From contig NZ_MAUE01000012.1 in assembly GCF_001702265.1 (NCBI RefSeq), positions 132,172 to 196,171 on the forward strand: a stretch of 64,000 nucleotides of DNA. The letters run 5' to 3'. The notes under the pieces were generated by a model. That model searched no databases and was not told where the DNA came from. It was given only the letters and a program-made list of their open reading frames with translations. This document shows positions 36,747-47,461 of the stretch, piece after piece. The DNA is from Pseudomonas aylmerensis. GTDB lineage: Bacteria > Pseudomonadota > Gammaproteobacteria > Pseudomonadales > Pseudomonadaceae. The position numbers were made by a program, and so were the translations under genes. How positions within the stretch are numbered: the stretch's first letter is position 1; each line of letters starts with the position of its first letter.

Positions 36747-38969
36747 TCAATTCACCGAGAGGATCGGGCTGCCCAACTTCTCCAGCAACGTCGCCTGCGC
36801 GCTGCGCGGGTTCTGGTTGCCGGTTGGCGTGTTGCGCACGTAGCGGCCGTCCGATTGCAGGCTCCAGCTGTGGGTGTTGTCGGTGAGGTAGCTTTCCAGC
36901 TCCTTCTTGACCCGCATGATCAGCTTCTTGCCTTCTACCGGGAAACACGTCTCCACACGCTTGTCGAGGTTGCGCTCCATCCAGTCGGCGCTGGAGAGGA
37001 ACATCTGCTCCTCGCCGCCGTTGAGGAAGTAGAACACGCGGGTGTGCTCCAGGAAGCGGCCGATGATCGAGCGCACATGGATGTTGTGCGAGACGCCGGC
37101 GATGCCCGGGCGCAGGCAGCACATGCCACGCACCACCAGGTCAATGCGCACGCCGGACTGGCTGGCCTTGTACAGCGCGCGGATGATCTTCGGATCGGTC
37201 AGCGAGTTGAACTTGGCAATGATGTGCGCCGGCTTGCCGTCGAGGGCGAACTGGGTCTCGCGGGCAATCATGTCGAGCATGCCCTTCTTGAGGGTGAACG
37301 GCGCGTGCAGCAGCTTCTTCATGCGCAACGTCTTGCCCATGCCGATCAACTGGCTGAACAACTTGCCGACGTCTTCGCACAAGGCGTCGTCGGAGGTCAG
37401 CAGGCTGTAGTCGGTGTAGAGCTTGGCGTTGCCGGCGTGATAGTTGCCGGTACCCAAGTGGGCGTAGCGCACGATCTCACCGGCTTCACGGCGCAGGATC
37501 AGCATCATCTTGGCGTGGGTCTTGAAGCCCACCACGCCGTAGATCACCACCGCGCCGGCGGCCTGCAGGCGGCTGGCCAGTTGCAGGTTGGATTCTTCGT
37601 CGAACCGCGCACGCAGCTCGATCACCGCGGTGACTTCCTTGCCGTTACGCGCCGCGTCGACCAACGCATCGACAATCTCCGAGTTGGCGCCGGAGCGGTA
37701 CAGGGTCTGGCGTACGGCCAATACATGCGGGTCCTTGGCGGCCTGGCGCAGCAGGTCGACCACCGGGGTGAAGGACTCGAAGGGGTGCAGCAGCAGGATG
37801 TCCTGTTTGCTGATCACGCTGAAAATGTTTTCGCTGTTTTGCAGCAGTTTCGGGATCTGCGGGGTGAACGGCGTGTATTGCAGCTCCGGATGGCTGTCCA
37901 GGCCGGTGATGCTGAACAGGCGCGTCAGGTTTACCGGACCGTTGACTTGATACAGCTCGGTCTCGCCCAGGTTGAACTGCTTGAGCAGGTAGTCCGACAG
38001 GTGCTTGGGGCAGGTATCGGCCACTTCCAGGCGCACCGCGTCGCCGTAGCGCCGCGAGAACAGCTCGCCACGCAGGGCACGCGCCAAGTCTTCGACGTCT
38101 TCGGAGTCCAGCGCCAGGTCGGCGTTACGGGTCAGGCGGAACTGGTAGCAGCCCTTGACCTTCATGCCCTGGAACAGGTCATCGGCGTGAGCGTGGATCA
38201 TCGACGAAAGGAATACATAGTTATCGCCAGGCCCACCCACCTCTTCCGGTACCTTGATGATCCGTGGCAGCAAGCGCGGCGCCGGGATAATCGCCAGGCC
38301 CGAATCGCGACCGAAGGCGTCGATACCTTCGAGCTCGACGATGAAGTTCAGGCTCTTGTTCACCAGCAACGGGAACGGGTGCGTCGGGTCGAGGCCGATC
38401 GGGGTGATGATCGGCGCGATTTCGTCGCGGAAGTAACGGCGCACCCAGGTCTTGATCTTGGTGGTCCAGTGACGACGACGAATGAAGCGGACCTGATGTT
38501 TTTCCAGTTCCGGCAGCAGGATGTCGTTGAGGATCGCGTACTGGCGGTCCACATGGCCGTGCACCAGCTCGCTGATGCGCGCCAGCGCCTGGTGCGGCTG
38601 CAGGCCGTCGGCGCCGGCTTGTTCACGGGCGAAGGTGATCTGCTTCTTGAGGCCGGCGACGCGAATTTCGAAGAACTCGTCCAGGTTGCTGGAGAAGATC
38701 AGCAGGAATTTCAGCCGTTCCAGCAACGGGTAGGACTCATCCAGCGCCTGCTCCAGCACGCGGATATTGAATTGCAGTTGTGACAGCTCGCGGTGGATGT
38801 ACAGGCTGCTGTCATCCAGGTTGGTCACCGCGACCACCGGCGCCGGCACAGGCGGCTCGGCCACCACGGCAGGCGCGGCCGGCTCCAGCTCCGGCGGGGT
38901 CTCGGTGACTTGTTCCACCACCGGGTGAGCGTCTTTTACGGCAACTTCGGAGAGTCCTTCGGTATTCAT
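36747..38969 (-). CDS. ppk: Polyphosphate kinase 1
   Basis: 740 residues. An N-terminal extension of about 50 residues rich in Pro, Val and Glu precedes the canonical start [21 protein letters not shown]. Catalytic parts include [18 protein letters not shown], the autophosphorylated histidine in [16 protein letters not shown], and [15 protein letters not shown] sequence further on. It makes polyphosphate from ATP at the membrane or in the cytoplasm. The extension is longer than in E. coli Ppk and its function is unknown; a later start at an internal Met is not available before the conserved region. Confidence 0.95.
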   Translation of the reverse strand: MNTEGLSEVAVKDAHPVVEQVTETPPELEPAAPAVVAEPPVPAPVVAVTNLDDSSLYIHRELSQLQFNIRVLEQALDESYPLLERLKFLLIFSSNLDEFFEIRVAGLKKQITFAREQAGADGLQPHQALARISELVHGHVDRQYAILNDILLPELEKHQVRFIRRRHWTTKIKTWVRRYFRDEIAPIITPIGLDPTHPFPLLVNKSLNFIVELEGIDAFGRDSGLAIIPAPRLLPRIIKVPEEVGGPGDNYVFLSSMIHAHADDLFQGMKVKGCYQFRLTRNADLALDSEDVEDLARALRGELFSRRYGDAVRLEVADTCPKHLSDYLLKQFNLGETELYQVNGPVNLTRLFSITGLDSHPELQYTPFTPQIPKLLQNSENIFSVISKQDILLLHPFESFTPVVDLLRQAAKDPHVLAVRQTLYRSGANSEIVDALVDAARNGKEVTAVIELRARFDEESNLQLASRLQAAGAVVIYGVVGFKTHAKMMLILRREAGEIVRYAHLGTGNYHAGNAKLYTDYSLLTSDDALCEDVGKLFSQLIGMGKTLRMKKLLHAPFTLKKGMLDMIARETQFALDGKPAHIIAKFNSLTDPKIIRALYKASQSGVRIDLVVRGMCCLRPGIAGVSHNIHVRSIIGRFLEHTRVFYFLNGGEEQMFLSSADWMERNLDKRVETCFPVEGKKLIMRVKKELESYLTDNTHSWSLQSDGRYVRNTPTGNQNPRSAQATLLEKLGSPILSVN

Positions 38970-38987
38970 CGAGTGTTCCTGTGAGGG

Positions 38988-40022
<1,035 letters not shown>

Positions 40023-40086
40023 TTACGGGCGAGCGTTGCAGTTATAAGCGGCCATTATGACGAAGGAATGACAGTTGTGCTTATCG

Positions 40087-40105
40087 ATGCGACCTGTAGT
40101 CGCAT
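40087..40105. promoter_or_regulatory. Inverted repeat in the hemB-dedA divergent gap
   Basis: ATGCGAC-CTGTA-GTCGCAT is a perfect 7-bp palindrome with a 5-base centre, located 86 bases before the hemB start and 104 before dedA. It could be an operator for either gene or a hairpin. No known regulator consensus was recognised. Confidence 0.3.
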
Positions 40106-40208
40106 TCGTCGTTTATGTAGGAATTGTTCACTTCGTGACACATCTCGATACTTTCATGAATGTTCGCGAAGGCGTAGGCTGCGCGTTCATTTCGCCAGCA
40201 CCCAGACC

Positions 40209-40844
40209 ATGCTTCAACAATTTCTGCATGACTTCGGCTACTTTGCCCTCTTCCTAGGCACGTTCTTCGAAGGCGAGACCATCCTGGTTCTCGCAGGCTT
40301 CCTGGCGTTCCGTGGATACATGGATATCAACCTGGTGGTCGTGGTTGCCTTCTGCGGCAGCTACGCCGGCGACCAGTTGTGGTATTTCCTTGGGCGCAAG
40401 CACGGCCGCAAACTGTTGGCGCGCAAGCCGCGCTGGCAATTGATGGGCGACAAGGCCCTGGAGCATATCCGCAAGCATCCGGATATCTGGGTGCTGAGCT
40501 TCCGTTTTGTCTACGGGTTGCGCACGGTGATGCCGGTGGCGATCGGTCTTTCGGGCTATCCGCCGGCGCGCTACTTGATCCTCAACGGCATCGGCGCCGC
40601 GATCTGGGCTGCCGCCCTGGGGGCTGCGGCCTACCACTTCGGCGCAGTGCTGGAAGGCATGCTCGGCAGCGTCAAGAAGTACGAGCTGTGGGTGCTGGGC
40701 GCCTTGCTGCTGCTGGGCTTCGGCCTGTGGCTACGCCGCCGCTTCAAGAACGCACGGATTGCGCGCCAGGCGTGTGAGGATGCCAAGGCCCGGCTCGCCG
40801 CCGAGCCGGTCCCCGTCGAGACGCCTAAGACACCAGCCGAGTAA
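40209..40844 (+). CDS. DedA-family membrane protein
   Basis: 211 residues from ATG 40209 (MLQQFLHDFGYF). Five to six membrane helices; the DedA signatures are FLGTFFEGETILVLAGFLA and the loop RFVYGLRTVMPVAIGLSGYP. DedA/VTT proteins are linked to undecaprenyl-phosphate or phospholipid recycling across the inner membrane and to pH and antimicrobial peptide tolerance. The C-terminal tail is basic, then Pro/Glu-rich. The last 20 bases overlap the convergent sterol-desaturase gene. A much longer in-frame extension upstream runs antisense to hemB and is not credible. Confidence 0.92.
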   Translation: MLQQFLHDFGYFALFLGTFFEGETILVLAGFLAFRGYMDINLVVVVAFCGSYAGDQLWYFLGRKHGRKLLARKPRWQLMGDKALEHIRKHPDIWVLSFRFVYGLRTVMPVAIGLSGYPPARYLILNGIGAAIWAAALGAAAYHFGAVLEGMLGSVKKYELWVLGALLLLGFGLWLRRRFKNARIARQACEDAKARLAAEPVPVETPKTPAE

Positions 40845-42060
40845 GCCGGCTTCTGCAGCAGTAGAGGCCGATCACGCTGAGCAGGCTGTAACTCGCCAGC
40901 CCCAGCCAGCCCAAGCTGCTGGCCGGCCATAGCCCGACCAGCGGCGCCAGCCACACCAGTGGCACATTCAGCGCCAGGCGCACCAGTTCAGCCTTCAGCG
41001 CCCACGGGCGATTCTCCAGGGCGACGCCCAGGGTAAACAGTCCCAACGCCATCGCGCCCCAGCCCAGCACCAGCGCCTGCGTGGGCAGCCCCTCGCCGAA
41101 ATTCATCAGATAGCTGCCAAACCCCACATACGCCGCAAACTGCAGGGCGACGTACACCTGCTGGCGCGCGTCCAGCGGCACCTCGAATTTGCGGAACTGG
41201 GCGAGGTCCGGCTTGGCCAACGGATACTTCGCTTTCACATCCGCCGGCCGCCAGCCGGTGCGCATGAACCAGATACGCATCTTGTCCCACACACTCTCGG
41301 TGCGCCGCGCATCACTCCACAACTGTGCATAAAACTGCAGGTTGGCCCACAGCGGATTCCAGCTGGCCAGGGGTGTGGTGACGCCAAAGATCACCGGCTC
41401 GTTGTCGTCCTCTTCCTGAAAGCTGCCGAACAGCCGGTCCCAAATAATGAACACCCCGCCGTAGTTGCGATCCATGTAGAGAGCGTTCTGTGCATGGTGG
41501 GCCCGATGATTGGACGGCGTGACGAAGAACCATTCGAACCAGCCAAGCTTGGGCACATGGCGGGTGTGCACCCAGAATTGGTACAGCAGGTTGAGCGACG
41601 CCACGCTGATAAACACCACCAGCGGCACGCCGAGCACGGCCAGGGGGAGATAGAAGATCCAGCTCAGCAGAAAGCCGGTGCTGGTCTGGCGCAAGGCCGT
41701 GGTGAGGTTGTAGTCCTCGCTCTGGTGATGCACCGAATGCGCGGCCCAGAGGATGTTGCGCTCATGGCCGCAGCGGTGCAGCCAGTAATAGCAGAAGTCG
41801 TAGAAGACGAAGGCGAATACCCAGGTCCAGACGCTGTGGGCCGACAGCTCGATCACGGCCAGGTGCTTGAGTGCAAACGCGTAGGTCAACAGCCCTACGC
41901 CCTTGGTGAGCAGGCCCGTGGTGGTGGACAGCACGCCGGTGCTGAGGCTGTTGATGGCATCTGCCACACGGTAGTTGCGCTGCCCGCGCCAACGATCGGC
42001 GAGCAGCTCCACCACGATCAAGGCAATGAAAAACGGTACCGCGTAAGGCACGAAGTCCAT
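40825..42060 (-). CDS. Sterol desaturase/fatty acid hydroxylase family membrane protein
   Basis: 411 residues with several membrane helices. The eight-histidine di-iron pattern is present: HRCGH (95-99), HSVHH (108-112) and HRAHH (185-189), plus further histidines. The family hydroxylates or desaturates lipid substrates in the membrane using O2. The C-terminal 130 residues form an additional helical membrane region. Bacteria of this group lack sterols, so the substrate is probably a fatty acid or hopanoid-like lipid; this is unknown. PAO1 carries a gene here (PA5245 area, from memory). Confidence 0.88.
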   Translation of the reverse strand: MDFVPYAVPFFIALIVVELLADRWRGQRNYRVADAINSLSTGVLSTTTGLLTKGVGLLTYAFALKHLAVIELSAHSVWTWVFAFVFYDFCYYWLHRCGHERNILWAAHSVHHQSEDYNLTTALRQTSTGFLLSWIFYLPLAVLGVPLVVFISVASLNLLYQFWVHTRHVPKLGWFEWFFVTPSNHRAHHAQNALYMDRNYGGVFIIWDRLFGSFQEEDDNEPVIFGVTTPLASWNPLWANLQFYAQLWSDARRTESVWDKMRIWFMRTGWRPADVKAKYPLAKPDLAQFRKFEVPLDARQQVYVALQFAAYVGFGSYLMNFGEGLPTQALVLGWGAMALGLFTLGVALENRPWALKAELVRLALNVPLVWLAPLVGLWPASSLGWLGLASYSLLSVIGLYCCRSRLTRLVS

Positions 42061-42176
42061 GGTCTGGTCCGGTCTATTTTTGTTACATCAAGATTAGGTG
42101 CAGCGGCGCGAGATCCCATTGGCAACAGATGACAAATTAGTAGACATTTAACGCCAAGACCCTAGGAGAAATGCCC

Positions 42177-42842
42177 ATGAGCAAAAAGATTGCAGTGATC
42201 CTTTCCGGCTGCGGCGTGTATGACGGCGCAGAGATCCACGAAAGCGTGATCACCCTGCTGCGCCTGGACCAGCGCGGCGCTCAGGTCCAATGTTTTGCCC
42301 CGGATATTGCGCAACTGCATGTGATCAACCACATCACCGGTGAAGAGATGCCCGAATCACGCAATGTACTGGTGGAATCTGCCCGTATCGCCCGGGGCGA
42401 GGTGAAGGACATTCGCGACGCCAACGCCGACGAGTTCGACGCGTTGATCGTGCCCGGCGGATTTGGCGCGGCGAAAAACCTGTCGAACTTTGCCGTCGAA
42501 GGCGCCGGTTGCAGCGTCAACCCACAGGTGTTGGAGCTGGCCGAAGCCTTTGCCGAAGCGGGCAAGCCGGTGGGGCTGATCTGCATCTCCCCTGCCCTGG
42601 CCGCGAAGATCTACGGCCCTGGCGTGACCTGCACCATCGGCAACGATGCCGACACCGCCGCCGCCCTCGACAAGATGGGCGCCACCCATCACGAATGCAC
42701 GGTGGAAGACATCGTCGAGGACAAGGCGCGCAAGCTGGTGAGCACACCGGCGTACATGCTGGGCAAGAACATCAGCGAGGTGGCGTCAGGCATCAACAAA
42801 CTGGTGGATCGCGTGCTGGAGCTGACGCACGAGAACGACTGA
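42177..42842 (+). CDS. elbB: Isoprenoid biosynthesis glyoxalase ElbB
   Basis: 221 residues from ATG 42177; the ATG at 42171 is too close to the AGGAGA ribosome-binding site (42162). This is a DJ-1/PfpI-like fold: KKIAVILSGCGVYDGAEIHE, FDALIVPGGFGAAKNLSNFA and the cysteine in GLICISPALAAKIYG, the nucleophile elbow position. E. coli ElbB has glyoxalase-type activity and was found through isoprenoid production. It is a single gene between repeat and convergent units. Confidence 0.93.
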   Translation: MSKKIAVILSGCGVYDGAEIHESVITLLRLDQRGAQVQCFAPDIAQLHVINHITGEEMPESRNVLVESARIARGEVKDIRDANADEFDALIVPGGFGAAKNLSNFAVEGAGCSVNPQVLELAEAFAEAGKPVGLICISPALAAKIYGPGVTCTIGNDADTAAALDKMGATHHECTVEDIVEDKARKLVSTPAYMLGKNISEVASGINKLVDRVLELTHEND

Positions 42843-42852
42843 CCCGTTAATT

Positions 42853-43023
42853 GTGGCAAGCAGCTCGTTGTCCGTGGCGAGTGGGCTTGCCCCACGTTGG
42901 GGTGCGCAGCAGCCCCAGTGGGGCACCGCGGTCATTCAGACACAACGGGGTGACTGGTTTCAGGGCGGCTGCGCCACCCAACGCGGGGCAAGCCCGCTCG
43001 CCACAATAAGCCCGTTTGCCACA
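42853..43023. repeat. 131-bp palindromic element (copy 3) with one half-copy on each side
   Basis: The core at 42874-43004 begins GTGGCGAGTGGGCTTGCCCC and ends GGGGCAAGCCCGCTCGCCAC, identical in length to the cores at 13351 and 36454. A degenerate left-end copy (GTGGCAAGCAGCTCGTTGT) is at 42853 and a right-end copy (AAGCCCGTTTGCCAC) at 43008-43022. It lies between convergent elbB and yaiI. Confidence 0.85.
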
Positions 43024-43030
43024 AGGGGCG

Positions 43031-43486
43031 TCAGGCCTGGCGCATCAGCCGCGTCAGGAGGCGATCCAGCGCATTGGCAAACGCCTGCTTGTCCTTCTCC
43101 CCGTGGGGCGGTGGACCGCCGCCCATCTGGCCTTGCTCGCGCAGATCAGTGAACAGGTTCCGCACCGCCAAGCGTTCACTCATGTTCGCCGGGCTGAACT
43201 CCTTGCCGCGCGGGTCCAGAGCCGTGACGCCCTTTTTCACCAACCGGTCGGCCAGCGGCACATCGCTGCAGATCACCAGTTCACCGGGCACCGCGTGCTC
43301 CACCAGGTAGTCATCGGCCGCGTCCGGGCCGCTGGGCACCACGATCAATTTCACGCAAGCAAAGCTCGGCTTGATCTGGCTCTGCCCGGCCACCAGCACC
43401 ACCTCGAACTGACGTTTTAAAGCGAACTTCACCACCTGGTCCTTGGCCGCCCGCGGGCAGGCATCTGCATCGATCCAGACGCGCAT
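43031..43486 (-). CDS. yaiI: YaiI/YqxD family protein (UPF0178, DUF188)
   Basis: 151 residues. The opening MRVWIDADACPRAAKDQV is the family signature, with aspartates suited to metal binding as in PIN-like nucleases; further conserved parts are VKLIVVPSGPDAADDYLVEH and DVPLADRLVKKG. Biochemical function is not established. Two bases separate it from the upstream FTR1 gene, so the pair is one transcription unit. Confidence 0.92.
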   Translation of the reverse strand: MRVWIDADACPRAAKDQVVKFALKRQFEVVLVAGQSQIKPSFACVKLIVVPSGPDAADDYLVEHAVPGELVICSDVPLADRLVKKGVTALDPRGKEFSPANMSERLAVRNLFTDLREQGQMGGGPPPHGEKDKQAFANALDRLLTRLMRQA

Positions 43487-43488
43487 GC

Positions 43489-45384
43489 CTATGCCACCAC
43501 TCGGCGCTTTTCGGCCAGGCGGCTGCGGCCGTACAGCACCGCAATCGCCAGGATTGCCACGGCCTGCGCACCCAGCGAGTACGCATCGGCGTGGATGCCC
43601 AGCCAGTCAAAGTCAAAGAACGCCACCGGCCGCGTGCCGAAGATGCCCGCTTCCTGCAACGCCTTCACGCCGTGCCCGGCAAACACCACCGACAGCGCGC
43701 ACAGCAGCGCCGCGTTGATACCGAAGAACAGCGCCAGCGGCAACTTGGCCGAGCCGCGCAGGATCACCCAGGCCAGGCCCACCAACAGCACCAGCGCCGT
43801 GGCGCCACCCGCCAGCACGGCGTTGTGCCCAGCCGGGCCGGCCTGCAGCCACAGGGTTTCGTAGAACAGGATCACTTCGAACAGCTCGCGGTACACCGAG
43901 AAGAACGCCAGCATCGCGAAGCCGAAACGCCCGCCACCGCCGACCAGGCTGCTTTTGATGTAGTCCTGCCAGGCCGCTGCGTGGCGCCGGTCGTGCATCC
44001 ACACGCCAAGCCACAGCACCATCACGCTGGCAAACAGCGCCGTGCAGCCTTCAAGCAATTCACGCTGGGCGCCGCTCACGTCAATCACATACGCGGCCAG
44101 CGCCCAGGTGGCCAAGCCAGCCAACAGCGCCAGGCCCCAACCGACGTTGACGCTGCGCACCGCCGATTGCTGGCCGGTGTTACGCAGGAACGCGAGGATC
44201 GCGGCCAGCACCAGAATCGCTTCCAGCCCTTCACGCAGCAGGATCAGCAAACCGGAGATGTAGCTCAACGACCAACTCAGGCCATCGCTGCCGAGCAGAC
44301 CGGCAGACTCCGTGAGCTTGCCCTTGGCCACGTCCAGGCGCTGTTGCACCTGCTCGATCGGCAAACCGTCCTGCAGCGACTGCCGATAGGCCATCAGGGC
44401 CTTCTCGGTGTCCTTGCGCACGTTGGCGTCGACGTTATCCAGCGAACTCTCAACCAGCTCGAAGCCTTCCAGGTAAGCGGCTACCGACAGGTCGTAGGCC
44501 TGGTCATGGTCGCCGTTGCGGAAGGCAGCGAGGCTCTTGTCCAGGGTCGCGGCGGTGTAGTCGAGCAACTGCGCCGGGCCCCGCTTGACCTGCGGCGGCT
44601 GTGCACGCTGGGCGCGGAAGGTCGCGGCAGCAGATGGGCCGTTGGCGGCCAGCACTTCATTGGGGGTCTGGCGGGCCAGGTCGGCGAGGTTGAACGGTTG
44701 CTCGGTTTTCGCCGCAGCCGGGTCGGCAGTGAAGCCGGCGATGTAGGTGGCCAAGTCCCAGCGCTGGCGATCATCCAATTGGTCGGCGAAAGACGGCATA
44801 TCCGTACCTTCGACGCCCAGGCCGAGGGTGTTGTAGATCGCGTAGAGGCTCAGGCGATCCAGGCGCGCGGCATCGCGCAGGTTGGCCGGCGGTGGCGTCA
44901 TGCCCACGCTGGCCGGGCCATCACCGGCGCCGGCCGTGCCATGGCACACCGAGCAATGCTGCGCGTACAGCGGTGCGCCGCGCGTGGGGTCGGGCGTGAT
45001 CGCCGGCGCCTGGCTGACTTCATACGCCACCGCCAACTGGGCACCGAGCTGGCGCGCCTGGCGTGCAACTGCGCCGCCATCCTGGCGGGCGGTTACCGCG
45101 GCCAGGAGTTCATCGACACCCTTTACCAGCGCCGCGCGTTCGGGGCGCTGCGGCAACTCGGCGACCAGGCCCTGCAACACGCCGAGAAATTCCAGCTGCT
45201 CACTGTATTCGGACTCATCGATGACCTTGCCCGCCTCCACCGTCGGTGGGTAGTCGGCGCCAATGTAGTCCAGCAAATGCAGGGCCTGGGGGGCGCCCTC
45301 GGCAGTCGCGGCCAACAGGTTGAAGCTGCACGACATCAACGCCGGCAACAGCAGCCAGGCGAGAAAACGGAAGGGGGCAGTCAT
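43489..45384 (-). CDS. Cytochrome c fused to FTR1-type iron permease
   Basis: 631 residues. A signal peptide (LLLPALMSCSFNLLAATA) is followed by a periplasmic part that holds a class-I cytochrome c site, CSVCH (144-148) with methionine ligand in TDMPSFADQL (about 196). From about 375, seven membrane helices follow with the two iron-transfer motifs REGLE (384-388) and RELFE (499-503). FTR1 permeases carry iron released by a ferroxidase; the haem domain may supply that electron step. Homologous fusions occur in other Pseudomonas. No clear Fur box was seen upstream. Iron import is the likely role; the metal is inferred. Confidence 0.88.
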   Translation of the reverse strand: MTAPFRFLAWLLLPALMSCSFNLLAATAEGAPQALHLLDYIGADYPPTVEAGKVIDESEYSEQLEFLGVLQGLVAELPQRPERAALVKGVDELLAAVTARQDGGAVARQARQLGAQLAVAYEVSQAPAITPDPTRGAPLYAQHCSVCHGTAGAGDGPASVGMTPPPANLRDAARLDRLSLYAIYNTLGLGVEGTDMPSFADQLDDRQRWDLATYIAGFTADPAAAKTEQPFNLADLARQTPNEVLAANGPSAAATFRAQRAQPPQVKRGPAQLLDYTAATLDKSLAAFRNGDHDQAYDLSVAAYLEGFELVESSLDNVDANVRKDTEKALMAYRQSLQDGLPIEQVQQRLDVAKGKLTESAGLLGSDGLSWSLSYISGLLILLREGLEAILVLAAILAFLRNTGQQSAVRSVNVGWGLALLAGLATWALAAYVIDVSGAQRELLEGCTALFASVMVLWLGVWMHDRRHAAAWQDYIKSSLVGGGGRFGFAMLAFFSVYRELFEVILFYETLWLQAGPAGHNAVLAGGATALVLLVGLAWVILRGSAKLPLALFFGINAALLCALSVVFAGHGVKALQEAGIFGTRPVAFFDFDWLGIHADAYSLGAQAVAILAIAVLYGRSRLAEKRRVVA

Positions 45385-45534
45385 GAATGAATCTCAAAGG
45401 GAAATACGAAGTAACACATTGTTAAGCCTTAAAGGATTTGACTCAAGGCGTTAGTGATTTGTCGTTTGCGAGGGCGGGAAATTTCAGCGGCGCAGTAGTG
45501 GCATCCGCGTCGACTCATTCAAAGCAAAAAGCCA

Positions 45535-45562
45535 TTGTTTTGCCAGTAATGGCGCTTATAAT
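45535..45562 (+). promoter_or_regulatory. Candidate sigma-70 promoter of the lipoprotein operon
   Basis: TTGTTT (45535-45540) and TATAAT (45557-45562) are separated by 16 bases, about 90 bases before the COG3014 gene start. A small hairpin (GTTCCTC/GAGGAAT) follows in the leader. The -10 is perfect and the -35 moderate. Confidence 0.6.
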
Positions 45563-45652
45563 GCCGCGCCCTGTTAGTGCGAAAGGGAATTTCGTTCCTC
45601 GTTTTTATGAGGAATCCTCACATCAGCTGAAGACTTTCAGGGAAGAAGTTGC

Positions 45653-47050
45653 ATGGCATTTCGCGCCTTACCTCCGCTCGCGCTCGTGGCGGTTACCTTG
45701 CTGTCCGGTTGTTCGATGTTCCGCAGCTACGACACCGAGCTGCAAGCCACCAACCAGCAATTGGCCACTGGCAACGTCGACGGCGCCCTGACGCTGCTGG
45801 AAAAGAACAACAGCGGCGACGACAAGGACCTGCTGTATTTCTTCGAGAAAGGCGAGTTGCTGCGGGCCAAGGGCGACATCACCGGCAGCCAGACCGCCTG
45901 GCGCAGCGCCGACCTGCAAGTCTACAAGTGGGAAGAGTCGGTCAAGTTCGACAGCGAAAAGTACCTCTCCCAGTTCGGCAGCTTCCTGGTCAACGACAAG
46001 GTGCGTCGCTACGAAGGCTATGACTACGAAAAGGTCATGCTGACCACGCAGATGGCTCTGAACCTGCTGGCCCTGAACGACTTCGACGGCGCACGCACCG
46101 AAATCAAGAAGACCCACGAGCGCGAAGCCGTGATCGCCGACCTGCGCGACAAGGAATACCTCAAGCGTGAGGACGAAGCCCAGCGCGAAGGCGTGACCAC
46201 CCAGATGAAAGACCTGCGCGGCTACCCGGTGGAGTCCCTCGACGCGCCGGAAGTGGTCGGCCTGAAAAACAGCTACCAGAGTGCGTTCAGCCATTACCTG
46301 GCCGGCTTCGTCTACGAAGCACTGGGTGAAAAAGACCTGGCCGCGCCCGGCTATCGCAAGGCCGCCGAGCTGCGCCCCAACACCAAGCTGCTGGAACAAG
46401 CCCTGCTGGACCTGGACAAATCCAAGGTCGGCGCCGACGAAACCGACGTGCTGATCGTGGTCCAGAGCGGCCTGGCCCCCGCGCGCGACTCGATTCGCCT
46501 GCCGCTGCCGATCCCGATCAATGGCAACCTGGTGATCACCCCGCTGTCGTTCCCGGTAATCAAGGCCGACACCTCCACGGCCACCTTCGCCCAGATCGGC
46601 ATCGACGGCCAGCAGCAGAACCTCACCGCGCTCAACAGCACCACGGCCATGTCCCGCCGTGCGCTGCGCGATGACATGCCCGGCATTATCCTGCGCACTA
46701 CCGTGCGGGCAGTCACCCGTGGCGTGGCGCAAAACAACCTGAACAAGACCAACCCGATGGCGGGCCTGGTGCTGGGTATTGCCTCGGCCGTGACCGAAGG
46801 CGCCGACACCCGCACCTGGCGCACCCTGCCGGACATGACCCAAGTCACTCGCCTGCGCCTCAAGCATGGCGAACACCAGGTCAGCCTGCCCAACGCCCTG
46901 GGCGGCACGCTAGTGACGGTCAAGGCCGACCAGCGTTACCAGGTAATCACACTGCGCGTGGTCGGCAACCAGGTGTTCGCCGGCGGGCTTGCGGCCCATG
47001 TGGTGCCGAGCACGCCGCCCCAGGCCATTGCCACCCTCAAACAACCTTAA
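45653..47050 (+). CDS. COG3014-family lipoprotein with TPR-like helices
   Basis: 465 residues. The lipobox LLSGCSMF puts a lipidated cysteine near residue 20, and the following RS does not fit the inner-membrane retention rule, so outer-membrane anchoring is likely. An N-terminal helical region resembles tetratricopeptide repeats (QLATGNVDGALTLLEKNNSG, MALNLLALNDFDGARTEIKK). The C-terminal part is beta-rich. COG3014 proteins have no established function. It is first gene of a four-gene operon with YcfL-like and two LpoB/CsgG-like genes, which suggests a role at the outer membrane-peptidoglycan interface. Confidence 0.82.
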   Translation: MAFRALPPLALVAVTLLSGCSMFRSYDTELQATNQQLATGNVDGALTLLEKNNSGDDKDLLYFFEKGELLRAKGDITGSQTAWRSADLQVYKWEESVKFDSEKYLSQFGSFLVNDKVRRYEGYDYEKVMLTTQMALNLLALNDFDGARTEIKKTHEREAVIADLRDKEYLKREDEAQREGVTTQMKDLRGYPVESLDAPEVVGLKNSYQSAFSHYLAGFVYEALGEKDLAAPGYRKAAELRPNTKLLEQALLDLDKSKVGADETDVLIVVQSGLAPARDSIRLPLPIPINGNLVITPLSFPVIKADTSTATFAQIGIDGQQQNLTALNSTTAMSRRALRDDMPGIILRTTVRAVTRGVAQNNLNKTNPMAGLVLGIASAVTEGADTRTWRTLPDMTQVTRLRLKHGEHQVSLPNALGGTLVTVKADQRYQVITLRVVGNQVFAGGLAAHVVPSTPPQAIATLKQP

Positions 47051-47060
47051 GGAGCACGCT

Positions 47061-47432
47061 ATGCGTCATTTCATCCTCGGCGCCCTGGCGCTGGTCCTCC
47101 TCGCCGGCTGCGCCACCCCGCCGCCGCCGGAGCCTGGCAGCGCCGCGAGCAAAATCGTGGTGATGGGCAAGTTCAAGGGCATCGCCGTCGGCGCCATTCG
47201 CGTCGCGCGCGAGAATGGCTTCCTCACCGCCAAGGTGCAGTTGAGCAACATCACCAGCAGCAACCAGATGATGTATTACCGCTTCGCCTGGCTGGGCGCC
47301 GACGGCTTCCCGGTGGGCGACGAAGAAACCTGGAAAGTGCTGAACCTGTACGCCAACCAGGCAACCTTCCTGCCGGCCATCGCCAATCTGCCGCAAGCGG
47401 CGGACTTCCGTCTCGAAGTCAAAACCCCTTGA
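47061..47432 (+). CDS. YcfL-like DUF1425 lipoprotein
   Basis: 123 residues from ATG 47061, preceded by AAGGAG. The lipobox is LVLLAGCATPPPPEPG. The body KFKGIAVGAIRVARENGFLTAKVQLSN, then MYYRFAWLGADGFPV, matches the DUF1425/YcfL fold. In E. coli ycfL sits directly before lpoB, as here. It starts 10 bases after the COG3014 gene. Its role is unknown, probably a partner of LpoB. Confidence 0.85.
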   Translation: MRHFILGALALVLLAGCATPPPPEPGSAASKIVVMGKFKGIAVGAIRVARENGFLTAKVQLSNITSSNQMMYYRFAWLGADGFPVGDEETWKVLNLYANQATFLPAIANLPQAADFRLEVKTP

Positions 47433-47461
47433 GCCGTCCACCCTTTTTGAGAGATTTCCCC

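Noticed and set aside
45438..45791. 117-residue open frame overlapping the COG3014 gene start
   Set aside because: It runs through the candidate promoter and into the lipoprotein gene in another frame, with no ribosome-binding site or domain.
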